A stretch of 64,000 nucleotides of DNA from positions 496,001-560,000 of the forward strand of contig NZ_JAMPKY010000002.1 in the NCBI RefSeq assembly GCF_039962255.1. The letters are read 5' to 3'. The stretch is from Leptolyngbya subtilissima AS-A7. GTDB taxonomy: Bacteria; Cyanobacteriota; Cyanobacteriia; Phormidesmidales; Phormidesmidaceae. The notes beneath the pieces were generated by a model. It was not told the DNA's origin, ran no database searches, and saw nothing but the letters and a program-made list of their open reading frames with translations. Positions 45,452 to 55,113 of this stretch are shown here, one piece after another; position 1 is the first letter of the stretch, and the number at the start of each line of letters is the position of its first letter. The translations under genes were made by a program, and so were the position numbers.

Positions 45452-45475
45452 CAGGTTGCGGCGATCGCCGCAACC
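45452..45475. terminator. 24-bp perfect palindrome with HIP1 core
   Basis: AGGTTGCGGCGA and its exact reverse complement meet at a GCGATCGC-like centre just after the NfeD-like gene. There is no T-run, so termination is only possible; it may simply be a HIP1-based palindrome. Confidence 0.5.
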
Positions 45476-45577
45476 TCCGCCAAAAACTTCCCACTGAACC
45501 AGTCACACTTTGCTGCTGCAACCCACTACCCCACAGATAGTTCAATTCGTTGCACCGTTCGTTGAGGACATAGATCG

Positions 45578-45883
45578 ATGGTTCGCCATTTCGCTGTTAC
45601 CGACTCAGATGCTGCCGATATACCCAATCGGTTGCGATTTAAGGGCTGGATTGCTAGCGCCATGCGATTTGCGCGGCGGGTGCTAGACAACCTCAGAACG
45701 CTTGTTCAAACAAAGCTACAGCCTTGCGTTGATCGCTCAGATTCCCAAACCGATCTGAGTGAACTGACCAAATGCCCTGATTTTCCTCTGGAGCGAACTA
45801 CCGACTTAAAGCTGATCAACCCTGACTGGTATCTGTTTTTCTCCGTTAGCCCCCCGCTCACCCTACGAGGACTCTGGCAATGA
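45578..45883 (+). CDS. Hypothetical protein coupled to a sigma-like factor (101 aa)
   Basis: A 101-residue soluble protein, basic in its first half (MRFARRVLDNLRTLVQTKL) with a more acidic middle. Its stop overlaps the start of the sigma-like gene by 4 bp (ATGA), so translation of the two is coupled. No known domain is evident and it does not look like a zinc anti-sigma factor. It could modulate the downstream factor. Confidence 0.65.
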   Translation: MVRHFAVTDSDAADIPNRLRFKGWIASAMRFARRVLDNLRTLVQTKLQPCVDRSDSQTDLSELTKCPDFPLERTTDLKLINPDWYLFFSVSPPLTLRGLWQ

Positions 45884-46524
45884 CCAACGCCACCAATACC
45901 CCCCCAAAGCAGCCCGCTAACCATGGGCCTAGCTATGACTTGGTGCAGGAGTTTGTTACGGCCGTGAGCTATTTGCTCATGCCCGACGAGTTTAAGGGCA
46001 CCGCACTGTACAAATTTCTAATTCGCTTTGCCCAACAGTGGCACATTGCCAACATTGATCTAGACGATGTGGTGATTGAGGGAATTAAACGGGGAGTTGA
46101 GTATATTCTCAAGCATGACCAACCGATAAAAAAGCCAGAGGTTTGGCTGCGTCAGGTCTGCCTAAATATTCTCAGGGGCAAGGTCGACACCACAATTAAG
46201 GATGAACGCAAAGTTGCCATGGCAACGCAGCTAGCTCAGCATCCTAAAAACCCGCTGATGGAGTCTGAGCTGATTGAGCAGCTGGAGTATTTAGAAGTTG
46301 CCCTAAACAGACTTTCTAAAGACGATCAGGAACTCATTCGCATGAAGTTTCTTTACCGTAAAACCTACGAGCAAATCCGCCAGCACTACAAGTACATAGC
46401 AGCGTCTGAGGATGTCGTTGTGCCCTCCGCTCAAGCGTTGAGGAAACGTGAATCGCGTGCTCTAGAACGACTGCGCAAAGTCTTTCTCGAATTGTATGAA
46501 GGAGGCGCCAGCAAATTTTATTAG
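45880..46524 (+). CDS. Sigma-70-like (ECF-type) factor
   Basis: The 214-residue protein has the two-domain layout of a small sigma factor. Region 2-like sequence lies at about 45-115 (ALYKFLIRFAQQWHIANIDL, DVVIEGIKRGVEYI, KPEVWLRQVCLNILRG). Region 4-like sequence lies at about 138-205 (EVALNRLSKDDQELIRMKFL, TYEQIRQHYK, ALRKRESRALERLRKVF). Unusually, about a dozen residues (IAASEDVVVPSAQ) sit inside the region 4 helix-turn-helix. Target promoters are unknown. Confidence 0.72.
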   Translation: MTNATNTPPKQPANHGPSYDLVQEFVTAVSYLLMPDEFKGTALYKFLIRFAQQWHIANIDLDDVVIEGIKRGVEYILKHDQPIKKPEVWLRQVCLNILRGKVDTTIKDERKVAMATQLAQHPKNPLMESELIEQLEYLEVALNRLSKDDQELIRMKFLYRKTYEQIRQHYKYIAASEDVVVPSAQALRKRESRALERLRKVFLELYEGGASKFY

Positions 46525-46690
46525 ATACTGCTGCTTTGAAGAGGCCAGACCACTTTAGTTGGTTTAGTTCATCTGATATTCACCATCAAGGGGTTGTTTC
46601 CTTACCTAACAAACAGTAGCGTTAAGTGGTCTGGTGCCTCGATTGTGTCAAGCAACATCATAAAGAACGTGGAGCGTTCAATCAAACACC

Positions 46691-47167
46691 ATGAAAACTC
46701 CCACTCTAGATCAACAATTTCTTTCTAATCTGAGCCCAGACCAAAAAGCTCAGGTGTGGAACTATTATCTGTTGATCACAAACTCTGATATGGACTCTGA
46801 TCAGCAGGTGGCACAAATTTGCAAGATTTGGAGCCGTGCCGAAGAGGATGACCAGCTGATTGAATGGCTAGAGTTTATCGACTACTTTTATACCGATGTA
46901 GAAGAAAACGATTTACCTACAGCTGCCCGACGCACTTACTTAAGCGAGTATCTCACCGAAAAGATCAGCTTATTTCCTGAGGACAATAGCTCCTACAGCC
47001 CGGTCTTTCTTAAGTGCCCCCACGGCAAAGGCTACACAGCCGTTTCTCAAGATAGTCGAGAGTCCCACGGCTCTGCTAGCTTTAACCAGCAGCGATGCAA
47101 CACCTGTGGTCACCCGTATGCTCAACATACTCCTGTTAATCCGCAAGCATCGTTGCCCGAAGTCTAA
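46691..47167 (+). CDS. Hypothetical protein with C-terminal CxxC (158 aa)
   Basis: A 158-residue acidic soluble protein. The first 100 residues are predicted helical (LSPDQKAQVWNYYLLITNSD, WLEFIDYFYTDVEEND). The tail contains CPHG and CNTCGHPYAQH, which could hold a metal. It follows the sigma-like gene by 167 bp on the same strand and ends at a strong terminator, so it may share its transcript. Function unknown. Confidence 0.65.
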   Translation: MKTPTLDQQFLSNLSPDQKAQVWNYYLLITNSDMDSDQQVAQICKIWSRAEEDDQLIEWLEFIDYFYTDVEENDLPTAARRTYLSEYLTEKISLFPEDNSSYSPVFLKCPHGKGYTAVSQDSRESHGSASFNQQRCNTCGHPYAQHTPVNPQASLPEV

Positions 47168-47214
47168 GGTGCCAAGCTATCTGGGTTGCTCAAGCCCGAT
47201 TTACTCACGATGGT

Positions 47215-47247
47215 TGCCTGCCCTGGTACTCGGGGCAGGCATTTTTT
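47215..47247 (+). terminator. Rho-independent terminator
   Basis: TGCCTGCCC and GGGCAGGCA pair perfectly around a nine-base loop, followed by six T. It ends the sigma-operon transcripts and touches the 3' end of the convergent gene. Confidence 0.88.
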
Positions 47248-47959
47248 ATTTAAAGGCCGCAGCGGTAATCTGTTGCTGAATGAGTCCAGTCAGGGTTTCA
47301 GCCAGGGGTTGATAGGCGTCTATCGTGCCCAAGGGCTCCATGGGCAGCAGCAAACTCACCGCTACCCAGGGGGTGAGTTGGTGTTGGGTGAGCTGAGACC
47401 ATTGGTTTGCCCAAAACCAGTGGCCGGGCGATGGATGGCCACCACTGGGCAGGGCATACCACTGTACGATCGCAAAGCTCTGGCGATCGCCCCAGGCCCG
47501 AAAAAACCTGGCCTCCACCGGCCCAGTTTGGGGAGAGGTAACCTTGAGTCTACGCCGCGCCTCAATGCGCCATTTTTGTGCGCCGGCTAGATCGATCCAC
47601 TCCAGCTGAGGCTGGTTGCTGTGCCAGGGCTGGGGGTGCAGCAACACCGCAAACTGCTGCACCGGAGCCGATTTGGCCTCAGGGGAGTCTGCTCGATACT
47701 CCACTAAAGTCCAGGTTTGACGGTTGATGGGGACGGATTCAACGGTGGTTTGCTGCCAGCCGGGCAAGGTCAGGCCTTCTTTTTGCAGGGCGCGCAGCTG
47801 ATCGATCTGAGCGACTTGGGGGCTGTTGGCCCAGGGCCACTGCCCGCTCAAGTAGGCAGGCAAGATCGCCATCCCCGCCAGAGCGGTAAGCACAACCACT
47901 AAAACTAAGTTGACCCAGCGGTTGGGGAGTAGGCTAGCAGACGGAGGCTGAGTGGTCAT
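47246..47959 (-). CDS. Cyanoexosortase B system-associated protein
   Basis: The 237-residue protein has one N-terminal membrane segment (VNLVLVVVLTALAGMAIL) and an extracytoplasmic domain. It contains LTLPGWQQTTVES and WTLVEYR, followed by FAIVQWYALP, similar to EpsI-like proteins that accompany exosortases. Its gene follows the cyanoexosortase gene by 30 bp on the same strand. The role of these partners is probably structural or in substrate handling during protein sorting or polysaccharide export. Confidence 0.75.
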   Translation of the reverse strand: MTTQPPSASLLPNRWVNLVLVVVLTALAGMAILPAYLSGQWPWANSPQVAQIDQLRALQKEGLTLPGWQQTTVESVPINRQTWTLVEYRADSPEAKSAPVQQFAVLLHPQPWHSNQPQLEWIDLAGAQKWRIEARRRLKVTSPQTGPVEARFFRAWGDRQSFAIVQWYALPSGGHPSPGHWFWANQWSQLTQHQLTPWVAVSLLLPMEPLGTIDAYQPLAETLTGLIQQQITAAAFK

Positions 47960-47989
47960 AGGAGCGATCGCATTTTACAAACAACAGAC

Positions 47990-48874
47990 CTACACCGACG
48001 ATGACGGCGACTGCACCGCCAAATTGAGGCGATCGGGCACCCGATCTTGAATCAGCCGCAGCAACAGGATGATGGTGAGCAGCATCAGGGCCGAGTAGAG
48101 GTCGCCGCCCCAGCTCTCGTGGAGCCAATCAAAAGCGCCATCGCGCCCAGTGCCGTGGAAGTAGCTCAAAAACGCATTGCGGAGAATGTTGCCCACCACG
48201 CTAATGGCTACTGTGCCGCTAAAGAAGAGGGCTGTTCTCAGCCGCGACGTGTAGGCCCCAGTCCAATAGGCCAGCATCAGGGCGACGTAGAGGCTGGTAA
48301 ATAGCATTTTGAGCCCGGCGCAGTGGGGGGCAACCTCCACCGTTTGACCGTTCACGAACAGATAAATATTCTCGACCGTTACCGGAATGCCGAGCTGCAC
48401 CAGCAAGAACCCCGCTACCGACGCAATCAATCGCTGCAAGGGCAAAATATAGGGCTCAATCAGGTAGGGCAATTGGTTCGGCGTTGCGAGCGCTACCAAG
48501 ATGAGAGAAATCGCCTGCAACCGCAGCCCCGCGACGGCTTTTAGGCTCAGGCATAGCCCCACCAGCATGACCGGCAGCGATAGATTCATCCAGTCGGGCA
48601 GGCGGGTGAGATACATCAGACCCGCTAGCCCCACCAGACCCAGGCCCAGGGGATGGCAGCGATTTGGCAATTCGCCCCAGGCCTGGCGCTTACCCCAGGC
48701 AATGTAGGCAGCAAAGGGTAGCCCCAACAGCCCGTGGCTAAAGTACTCGTGCTGAATGCTGATGGACTTGTTGAGCCAGCCATCGACCCAGTGCAGCAGC
48801 AGCGGCCCGTAGAGGATTGCCAGGAGCGCGGCGATCGCCCAGGGGGGAGTGAGGTAGCGGCGAGGGGAGGGCAT
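47990..48874 (-). CDS. crtB: Cyanoexosortase B
   Basis: A 294-residue polytopic membrane protease/transpeptidase of the exosortase family. The three catalytic residues are visible: C185 in VAPHCAGLKM, R232 in VVGNILRNAF and H252 in FDWLHESWGG. Exosortases cut PEP-CTERM tails and attach proteins to the envelope, and their genes sit near exopolysaccharide genes. It forms a unit with its associated protein downstream. A DegT aminotransferase gene lies 113 bp upstream. The symbol follows exosortase nomenclature, not phytoene synthase. Confidence 0.85.
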   Translation of the reverse strand: MPSPRRYLTPPWAIAALLAILYGPLLLHWVDGWLNKSISIQHEYFSHGLLGLPFAAYIAWGKRQAWGELPNRCHPLGLGLVGLAGLMYLTRLPDWMNLSLPVMLVGLCLSLKAVAGLRLQAISLILVALATPNQLPYLIEPYILPLQRLIASVAGFLLVQLGIPVTVENIYLFVNGQTVEVAPHCAGLKMLFTSLYVALMLAYWTGAYTSRLRTALFFSGTVAISVVGNILRNAFLSYFHGTGRDGAFDWLHESWGGDLYSALMLLTIILLLRLIQDRVPDRLNLAVQSPSSSV

Positions 48875-48879
48875 GGGAG

Positions 48880-48995
48880 TGGGGGAGTTAGGGGGTAGGC
48901 GGGCGAGGGGTGGGCGGGTGAGGGGTGAGGGGTAGGGCTAATCTGTGTGCTGCTAAAACTTGCTTACCCCCTAACTCCCTAACCCTCCTACCCAT
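48880..48995. repeat. G-rich/C-rich inverted low-complexity repeat
   Basis: GGGGGAGTTAGGGGGTAGGCG and GTGAGGGGTGAGGGGTAGGG are followed about 50 bp later by CTTACCCCCTAACTCCC and CTAACCCTCCTACCC, allowing the two arms to pair. It fills the gap between the exosortase and aminotransferase genes and runs into the end of the latter. Confidence 0.6.
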
Positions 48996-50184
48996 TCACG
49001 GCTTGCAAAACACCGACAGACTTAGCGGCGGTTACTGCTTCAACCATAGCGTCTACGACGTAATCGACCTGTTCGAAAGTCATGCCGGGATACATGGGTA
49101 AGGAGAGAATCTCTTGGCTGAGGGCTTCGGCTTGGGGGAAGCTGCCGGGGCCGTAGCCGAGGAGGCCAAAGGCGGGTTGCAGGTGGCAGGGGATAGGGTA
49201 GTGGATGCCGGTTTGAATGCCAGCGGCGGTAAGTTGGGCTTGGAGATGAACGCGATCGCTGGGGCAGGTGTCGGTGATGCGCACCACATAGAGGTGGTAG
49301 ATATGGCCGGGGCCGGCGTCGTTGTGTATGGGGAGGATGCCGTGCTCAACCAGGGAGGCAAGACGGCGATCGTAGTGCTGGGCGATCGCATAGCGAGCCT
49401 GATTCCACCCCGGCAAATGGGGAAGTTTGACGTTGAGCACGGCGGCTTGCAGGGTGTCTAACCGGCTGTTGGTGCCCTGGGGTTCAGTGTGGTAGTACTT
49501 GCTGGTGGCGCCGTAGTTGCGCAGCGATCGCGCCGTCCCGGCAACCAGTCCGTCGCCTGTGACAAACATGCCCCCATCGCCTAACGCGCCAAGATTCTTG
49601 CTGGGGTAAAAGCTAAAGGCAGCCCCCAGGCCTATGGAACCGGCGGTGTAGCCCTCGCGCTGGGCTAGGTGAGCCTGGGCCGCGTCTTCAAAGATAATCA
49701 GCTGGTGACGGTTGGCTAAATCCAGCAAGCCTTGGGGCGAGACCATTTGGCCATAGAGGTGTACGGGCAAAATGGCGCGAGTGCGGGGGGTGATGGCCCG
49801 CTCGGCAGCATCGAGATCCATTAAGGCAGTGGTGCGATCGCAGTCCACAAAGACGGGCGTCGCCCCTGACCGCAGCACCCCCATCAGCGTCGCCACAAAG
49901 GTATTGGCGGGCAAGATTACCTCGTCGCCAGGGACAATGCCGCAGGCGATCAGACCCAGGGCGATCGCATCGGTCCCGCAGCCGACCCCTACCCCAAACT
50001 GCGTGCCGCAGGCCGAGGCAAAGTTCGCCTCAAAGTCAGCCAATGCCTGGCCCAGCACAAAGTCGCCCTGGGTGATGACAGCATTAATTACCCCCTGAAT
50101 GGTCTCCTGCAACGGCCCATGCTGCCAGGTCAAATCGACAAAAGGAACCGCCAAAGGAGCTGCCAGTGGAGAAGGGATGGTCAT
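48988..50184 (-). CDS. DegT/DnrJ/EryC1/StrS-family sugar aminotransferase
   Basis: I choose the ATG at 50184, just after AGGTGAG; an ATG four codons upstream is also open. The product has 398 residues. It is a PLP enzyme with VGVGCGTDAIALGLIACGI, EDAAQAHLAQ and FSFYPSKNLGALGDGGM holding the PLP-binding lysine. It transfers an amino group to keto sugars used in surface polysaccharides or antibiotics. Together with the exosortase module it points to an envelope glycan role. Confidence 0.92.
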   Translation of the reverse strand: MTIPSPLAAPLAVPFVDLTWQHGPLQETIQGVINAVITQGDFVLGQALADFEANFASACGTQFGVGVGCGTDAIALGLIACGIVPGDEVILPANTFVATLMGVLRSGATPVFVDCDRTTALMDLDAAERAITPRTRAILPVHLYGQMVSPQGLLDLANRHQLIIFEDAAQAHLAQREGYTAGSIGLGAAFSFYPSKNLGALGDGGMFVTGDGLVAGTARSLRNYGATSKYYHTEPQGTNSRLDTLQAAVLNVKLPHLPGWNQARYAIAQHYDRRLASLVEHGILPIHNDAGPGHIYHLYVVRITDTCPSDRVHLQAQLTAAGIQTGIHYPIPCHLQPAFGLLGYGPGSFPQAEALSQEILSLPMYPGMTFEQVDYVVDAMVEAVTAAKSVGVLQAVNG

Positions 50185-50395
50185 ACTCACCTGCATAGGT
50201 TTGGGTTAACGACGGACGACGCCAGTTATGCTCAGCTTGCCCGCATACTGTGACGCCTTATCAATTGAAGAACAGGCACCGTTCTACAGTTCCATGCTGC
50301 TGAAATCCGACCAGGCGGTAAACTTAGCCTTGATTCAAGCGCAACCATCAGCACACGCGGGGCTAAATCACCCTAATTCAGCTACCGTTACCCCT

Positions 50396-50740
50396 ATGGA
50401 TTTTGAAACCTCTCGCGAATTTGTCGTCCGCCAAACCCTTGGCACCAACGAAGACCTGCCCGATACCTTTATTGCCTGCCTGCGGCAGGGCAAACCGCCT
50501 GTGCCGGGGCAGGTCACCTCTCTGCTGCTCGCCCTCAAGGCGCTGTTTGAAGGCCTAAAGAACGAACCTACCCTCGATCGCACCCTCACCCAGGCCCTCT
50601 TCATCCTTTCCTACGAGAGCCGCCAGCTCTACGCCCAGGGGCAAAAGGCTGGCGTCGTGTGGCCACCGCTGCTCGACGAAGATCTAGGGCGCATTGGGAA
50701 AGCGGCGCAGTCGATTGTGTTTGGGGAGTGGCAAGGGTGA
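50396..50740 (+). CDS. Hypothetical protein (114 aa)
   Basis: The frame is open from 50228, but the ATG at 50396 (MDFETSREFVVRQTL) begins the protein-like part; the upstream codons have low-complexity composition. The 114-residue product is mostly helical (LLLALKALFEGLKNEPTLDR, ALFILSYESRQLYAQGQ) and soluble. I do not recognise the family. A G-rich repeat follows directly. Confidence 0.65.
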   Translation: MDFETSREFVVRQTLGTNEDLPDTFIACLRQGKPPVPGQVTSLLLALKALFEGLKNEPTLDRTLTQALFILSYESRQLYAQGQKAGVVWPPLLDEDLGRIGKAAQSIVFGEWQG

Positions 50741-50920
50741 GTGCGGAGTGGGAGAGTAGGGGAGTGGGAGAGTAGGGGAGTAGATGGGTGGATGGGTGAA
50801 TGAGTAAGCAAGAAGCTAAGCCCTACGACCTCTTCACCCTGCACGGCATTTGCATTCACCCCCTACTCATCCACCCGCCTACCCATCCACTCTCCCACCC
50901 GCCTACCCATCCACCCATCT
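50741..50920. repeat. Paired G-rich and C-rich low-complexity repeats upstream of groES
   Basis: GGAGTGGGAGAGTAGGGGAGTG-type words at 50745-50800 are matched by CCACCCGCCTACCCATCCAC-type words at 50866-50920. The arms can form a large hairpin over about 60 bp of unique sequence. This is the fourth such locus in the window. Confidence 0.6.
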
Positions 50921-50926
50921 ACATAA

Positions 50927-50942
50927 GTTCGGCAAACCACAC
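50927..50942 (+). promoter_or_regulatory. K-box upstream of groESL
   Basis: GTTCGGCAAACCACAC fits the cyanobacterial K-box GTTCGG-NNAN-CCNNAC at every fixed position. The element has been linked to light and heat control of groESL apart from HrcA. It lies 40 bp before the CIRCE element. Confidence 0.75.
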
Positions 50943-50981
50943 CTTCCAGCGAATTGCCGAGATAACTTTCAGGCGGCTAAA

Positions 50982-51008
50982 TTAGCACTCAGGATGCGAG
51001 AGTGCTAA
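50982..51008. promoter_or_regulatory. CIRCE operator (HrcA binding site)
   Basis: TTAGCACTC-N9-GAGTGCTAA is a perfect CIRCE element 51 bp before groES. HrcA is expected to repress the operon here until heat stress. Confidence 0.97.
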
Positions 51009-51059
51009 CGCGTCCTGTCTGATTCAAACATTCACTAAGCAAACCTTTGGAGGTACGTT

Positions 51060-51371
51060 ATGGCCGCAGTCACCCTGAGTGTGTCTACTGTGAAGCCTCT
51101 GGGCGATCGCATTTTGGTCAAGGTCAGCGAAGCTGAAGAAAAAACTGCTGGCGGCATTTTGCTGCCCGACACCGCTAAAGAAAAGCCCCAGGTAGGTGAA
51201 GTGGTGCAGGTCGGCCCCGGCAAGCGCGATGACAATGGCTCGTTCCAGCCTGTAGAGGTCAAAGTCGGCGACAAGGTGCTCTACTCCAAGTACGCCGGCA
51301 CCGACATCAAGCTCGGCACCAACGACTACGTGCTGCTGCGCGAGTCTGACATTCTGGCTGCCCTTGGCTAG
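51060..51371 (+). CDS. groES: Co-chaperonin GroES
   Basis: A 103-residue co-chaperonin that caps GroEL. It has [34 protein letters not shown] containing the mobile loop, and [20 protein letters not shown] lies eight bases before the ATG. Expression is controlled by the CIRCE and K-box upstream. groEL follows, but with an unusually long 281-bp spacer carrying repeats. Confidence 0.98.
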   Translation: MAAVTLSVSTVKPLGDRILVKVSEAEEKTAGGILLPDTAKEKPQVGEVVQVGPGKRDDNGSFQPVEVKVGDKVLYSKYAGTDIKLGTNDYVLLRESDILAALG

Positions 51372-51404
51372 GCCCGTTTTTGATTGGCGATTTTGGCTAG
51401 GTAG

Positions 51405-51592
51405 GGTGGGCAGCGCCCACCGTTAACCGATGCGATCGCCGCCCAACCGTAGGGTGCATAACGCCTAGGCGAGGCTCCGCCAACGCGAAGCAATGCACCA
51501 CTCAGAGAGCGCTTAAGGCGATGTCTCATCCACTCGAAACATCCCTTCAAAGCGAGCCCGGTGCGTTAGGCAAAGCCGTAACACACCCTACA
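51405..51592. repeat. MITE-like palindromic element in the groES-groEL spacer
   Basis: A 7-bp hairpin GGTGGGC-AGC-GCCCACC lies at 51405-51421. From 51448 to 51592 a longer element has complementary ends, CGTAGGGTGCATAACG and CCGTAACACACCCTACA, with GAGGCTCCGCCAACGCGAAGC inside. It resembles the GTAGGGTGCGTTA palindromes spread through cyanobacterial genomes. Confidence 0.7.
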
Positions 51593-51637
51593 AACGTCAA
51601 CTAAACGCAGTTAGTTCAACAATCCACCTTTTGTTGA

Positions 51638-53287
<1,650 letters not shown>

Positions 53288-53333
53288 TCCGCTAAAGCAG
53301 CCCGTATTGGGTCTGCTTTGAGGTAAACAAAAG

Positions 53334-53369
53334 AGTCCCGGTTAATTGCATTAGCCGGGACTTTTTTTT
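53334..53369 (+). terminator. Rho-independent terminator of groESL
   Basis: AGTCCCGG and CCGGGACT pair perfectly, and the stem is followed by eight T. Confidence 0.92.
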
Positions 53370-53834
53370 GATTGGGAGAAACTACCCGGCCTACGCTCAT
53401 TCAAACCTGAAATAATTGAGATTTATTAATACTGCAAACGGATTGATGCATACAAGGTATAGGCCAAATCATCAGCTTTGCTTATTCTGTCATCGGATAG
53501 ATGTTTGCAGAGATGGAGCAAATAGGCATAGAACATAAGAGTTATAGGCTTTGATGAAGAATCTCTGTGATCTTTTTGACCTGTCGAGGACAGAGATTAC
53601 TGACAGGCAGGTTATCTACAAAGCTATTTAAATGCTTGGCATTGTAATACTAAAGTGCAGCTTCTAAAGAAAAACTTTTTCTGGAACACTTCTTCGATTT
53701 AGGAGTCTTGGACAGTTAGCCATCAAGTCTAAAACCTGATCCCCGTCAAAGTCCTTAGCGGTCTTTGACTTAGCTTTGCTGCGGGGGTATGAGGTTGGTG
53801 GTTTTTGTGATGCTCGATAAAGGGTTCAGAATCA
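53370..53834. other. 465-bp AT-richer intergenic region upstream of the actin-like gene
   Basis: No gene is visible on the plus strand; a minus-strand frame at 53729-54097 is mainly antisense to the actin-like gene. The sequence is AT-rich with scattered repeats of short words such as GATTT and AAAGT, but I find no iterons typical of a parC centromere. It probably holds the promoter of the parM-like gene. Confidence 0.4.
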
Positions 53835-54965
53835 ATGACCATGTCACAAGCTGCTTCTATACCGATGAACCAGACTTCGCCAGTGAGAACTACAGGCGAT
53901 GCCGCAGCACCTAAGGAAAACATTGTGTCGTCCAAATCTATTCTCAGTGTCGATTTAGGGCGAACCTCTACAAAAACCTCTGTCAGTCGCGATCCTAATG
54001 GTGTTGTCTTCATTCCAGCGAATGTCAAACATCTGTCGATAGAACAAGTGCAGGGGGGCGCATTCGAGGCCCGTGCAACGGATCCTCTATCTGACATTTG
54101 GATGGTTTACCAGGGCAGCGGCTATGCCATGGGACAATTGGCAGAAGATTTTGGCGCCAATCTAGGGGTCGGCCAATCTAAAGTCAACGATGCTTTAGTC
54201 AAGGTCTTAGCCTGCGTCGGCTACTTTCAAATGCGGGATGAAATTTCGGTAGTTTTGGGGCTGCCCTATCATTCTCAAGATCAGTTTGAGCGCGAGAAAG
54301 AGCAGCTGATGAGCTTGCTGCTGGGGCCGCATGTGATGAGCTATCGGGGTGAACCGATCACCATCACCATCAACAAGGTTTGGGTCATGCCCGAAGGGTA
54401 CGGCAGCATTCTATGGAATGAGGTGCAAGAGAAGAAAGACATTAACGTTGACTTTACTAAGCTGCCGGTTGCGATCGTGGATATTGGGCATCAGACCACA
54501 GACTGCATCATGGTCGACAACTTCAGATTTGCTCGTGGCGTTTCGAGAAGTGAAGCGTTTGCCATGAGCCAGTTTTACGAGCAGGTGGCAGCCCAAATTG
54601 AGGGAGCCGATAGTCAGTCTTTAGCGTTAATCGCGGCTGTAAATCAGCCTCAAGGGCAACGATTTTATCGCCCTCGGGGAGCTAATCGGCCCACTAACTT
54701 AGATGATATCTTGCCTAACCTCAAAGAGAATTTCTCTCGGGAGATGTGTAACCGATTGTTGGCTTGGCTGCCGGAGCGCGTTACAGACGTTATTCTCACG
54801 GGTGGTGGCGGCGAGTTCTTTTGGGAAGATATTCAGCGCTTGCTGAAAGAGGCCAAGATCAACGCTCACCTCGCTACGCCGAGCCGACAAGCTAACGCCC
54901 TAGGGCAGTATATTTATGGGGAAGCCCAGATGGCGTCGGCCCGTGCGGCCCGTACGGCAGCTTAG
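53835..54965 (+). CDS. parM: ParM/StbA-family actin-like ATPase
   Basis: The 376-residue protein has the actin-fold nucleotide motifs: phosphate-1 VDLGRTSTK (39-47), phosphate-2 VDIGHQTTD (215-223) and the adenosine motif ILTGGGGEFF (320-329). The first 35 residues are a flexible Ser/Thr/Ala tail. ParM proteins form filaments that push DNA apart when capped by ParR bound at parC. The next gene encodes a ribbon-helix-helix, coiled-coil protein, the expected partner type. No replication gene is nearby, so this looks chromosomal or integrated. A cell-shape or DNA-positioning role is an alternative. Confidence 0.8.
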   Translation: MTMSQAASIPMNQTSPVRTTGDAAAPKENIVSSKSILSVDLGRTSTKTSVSRDPNGVVFIPANVKHLSIEQVQGGAFEARATDPLSDIWMVYQGSGYAMGQLAEDFGANLGVGQSKVNDALVKVLACVGYFQMRDEISVVLGLPYHSQDQFEREKEQLMSLLLGPHVMSYRGEPITITINKVWVMPEGYGSILWNEVQEKKDINVDFTKLPVAIVDIGHQTTDCIMVDNFRFARGVSRSEAFAMSQFYEQVAAQIEGADSQSLALIAAVNQPQGQRFYRPRGANRPTNLDDILPNLKENFSREMCNRLLAWLPERVTDVILTGGGGEFFWEDIQRLLKEAKINAHLATPSRQANALGQYIYGEAQMASARAARTAA

Positions 54966-54996
54966 GTCTCTTGATTTGGCGTTAGCCATGCCTAGT

Positions 54997-55071
54997 CTCT
55001 TCCCAATTGAAGGTTGATTCTGCTTGTTTGAATAGTTTAGAAAAGCGGATTCTGCGGTCGATTGGGAAGAG
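54997..55071. repeat. Inverted and direct repeats between the actin-like and RHH genes
   Basis: CTCTTCCCAATTGA (54997-55010) and TCGATTGGGAAGAG (55058-55071) are inverted repeats matching at 13 of 14 positions. Inside them GATTCTGC occurs twice in direct orientation (55016-55023 and 55048-55055). The element sits in the spacer, where a ParR-type protein could bind to autoregulate or act as a centromere. It could also fold as a long RNA hairpin. Confidence 0.65.
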
Positions 55072-55113
55072 GTTTTGACCAGTGGGTGGCACTATGGTTT
55101 CAGGATAAGAGTA

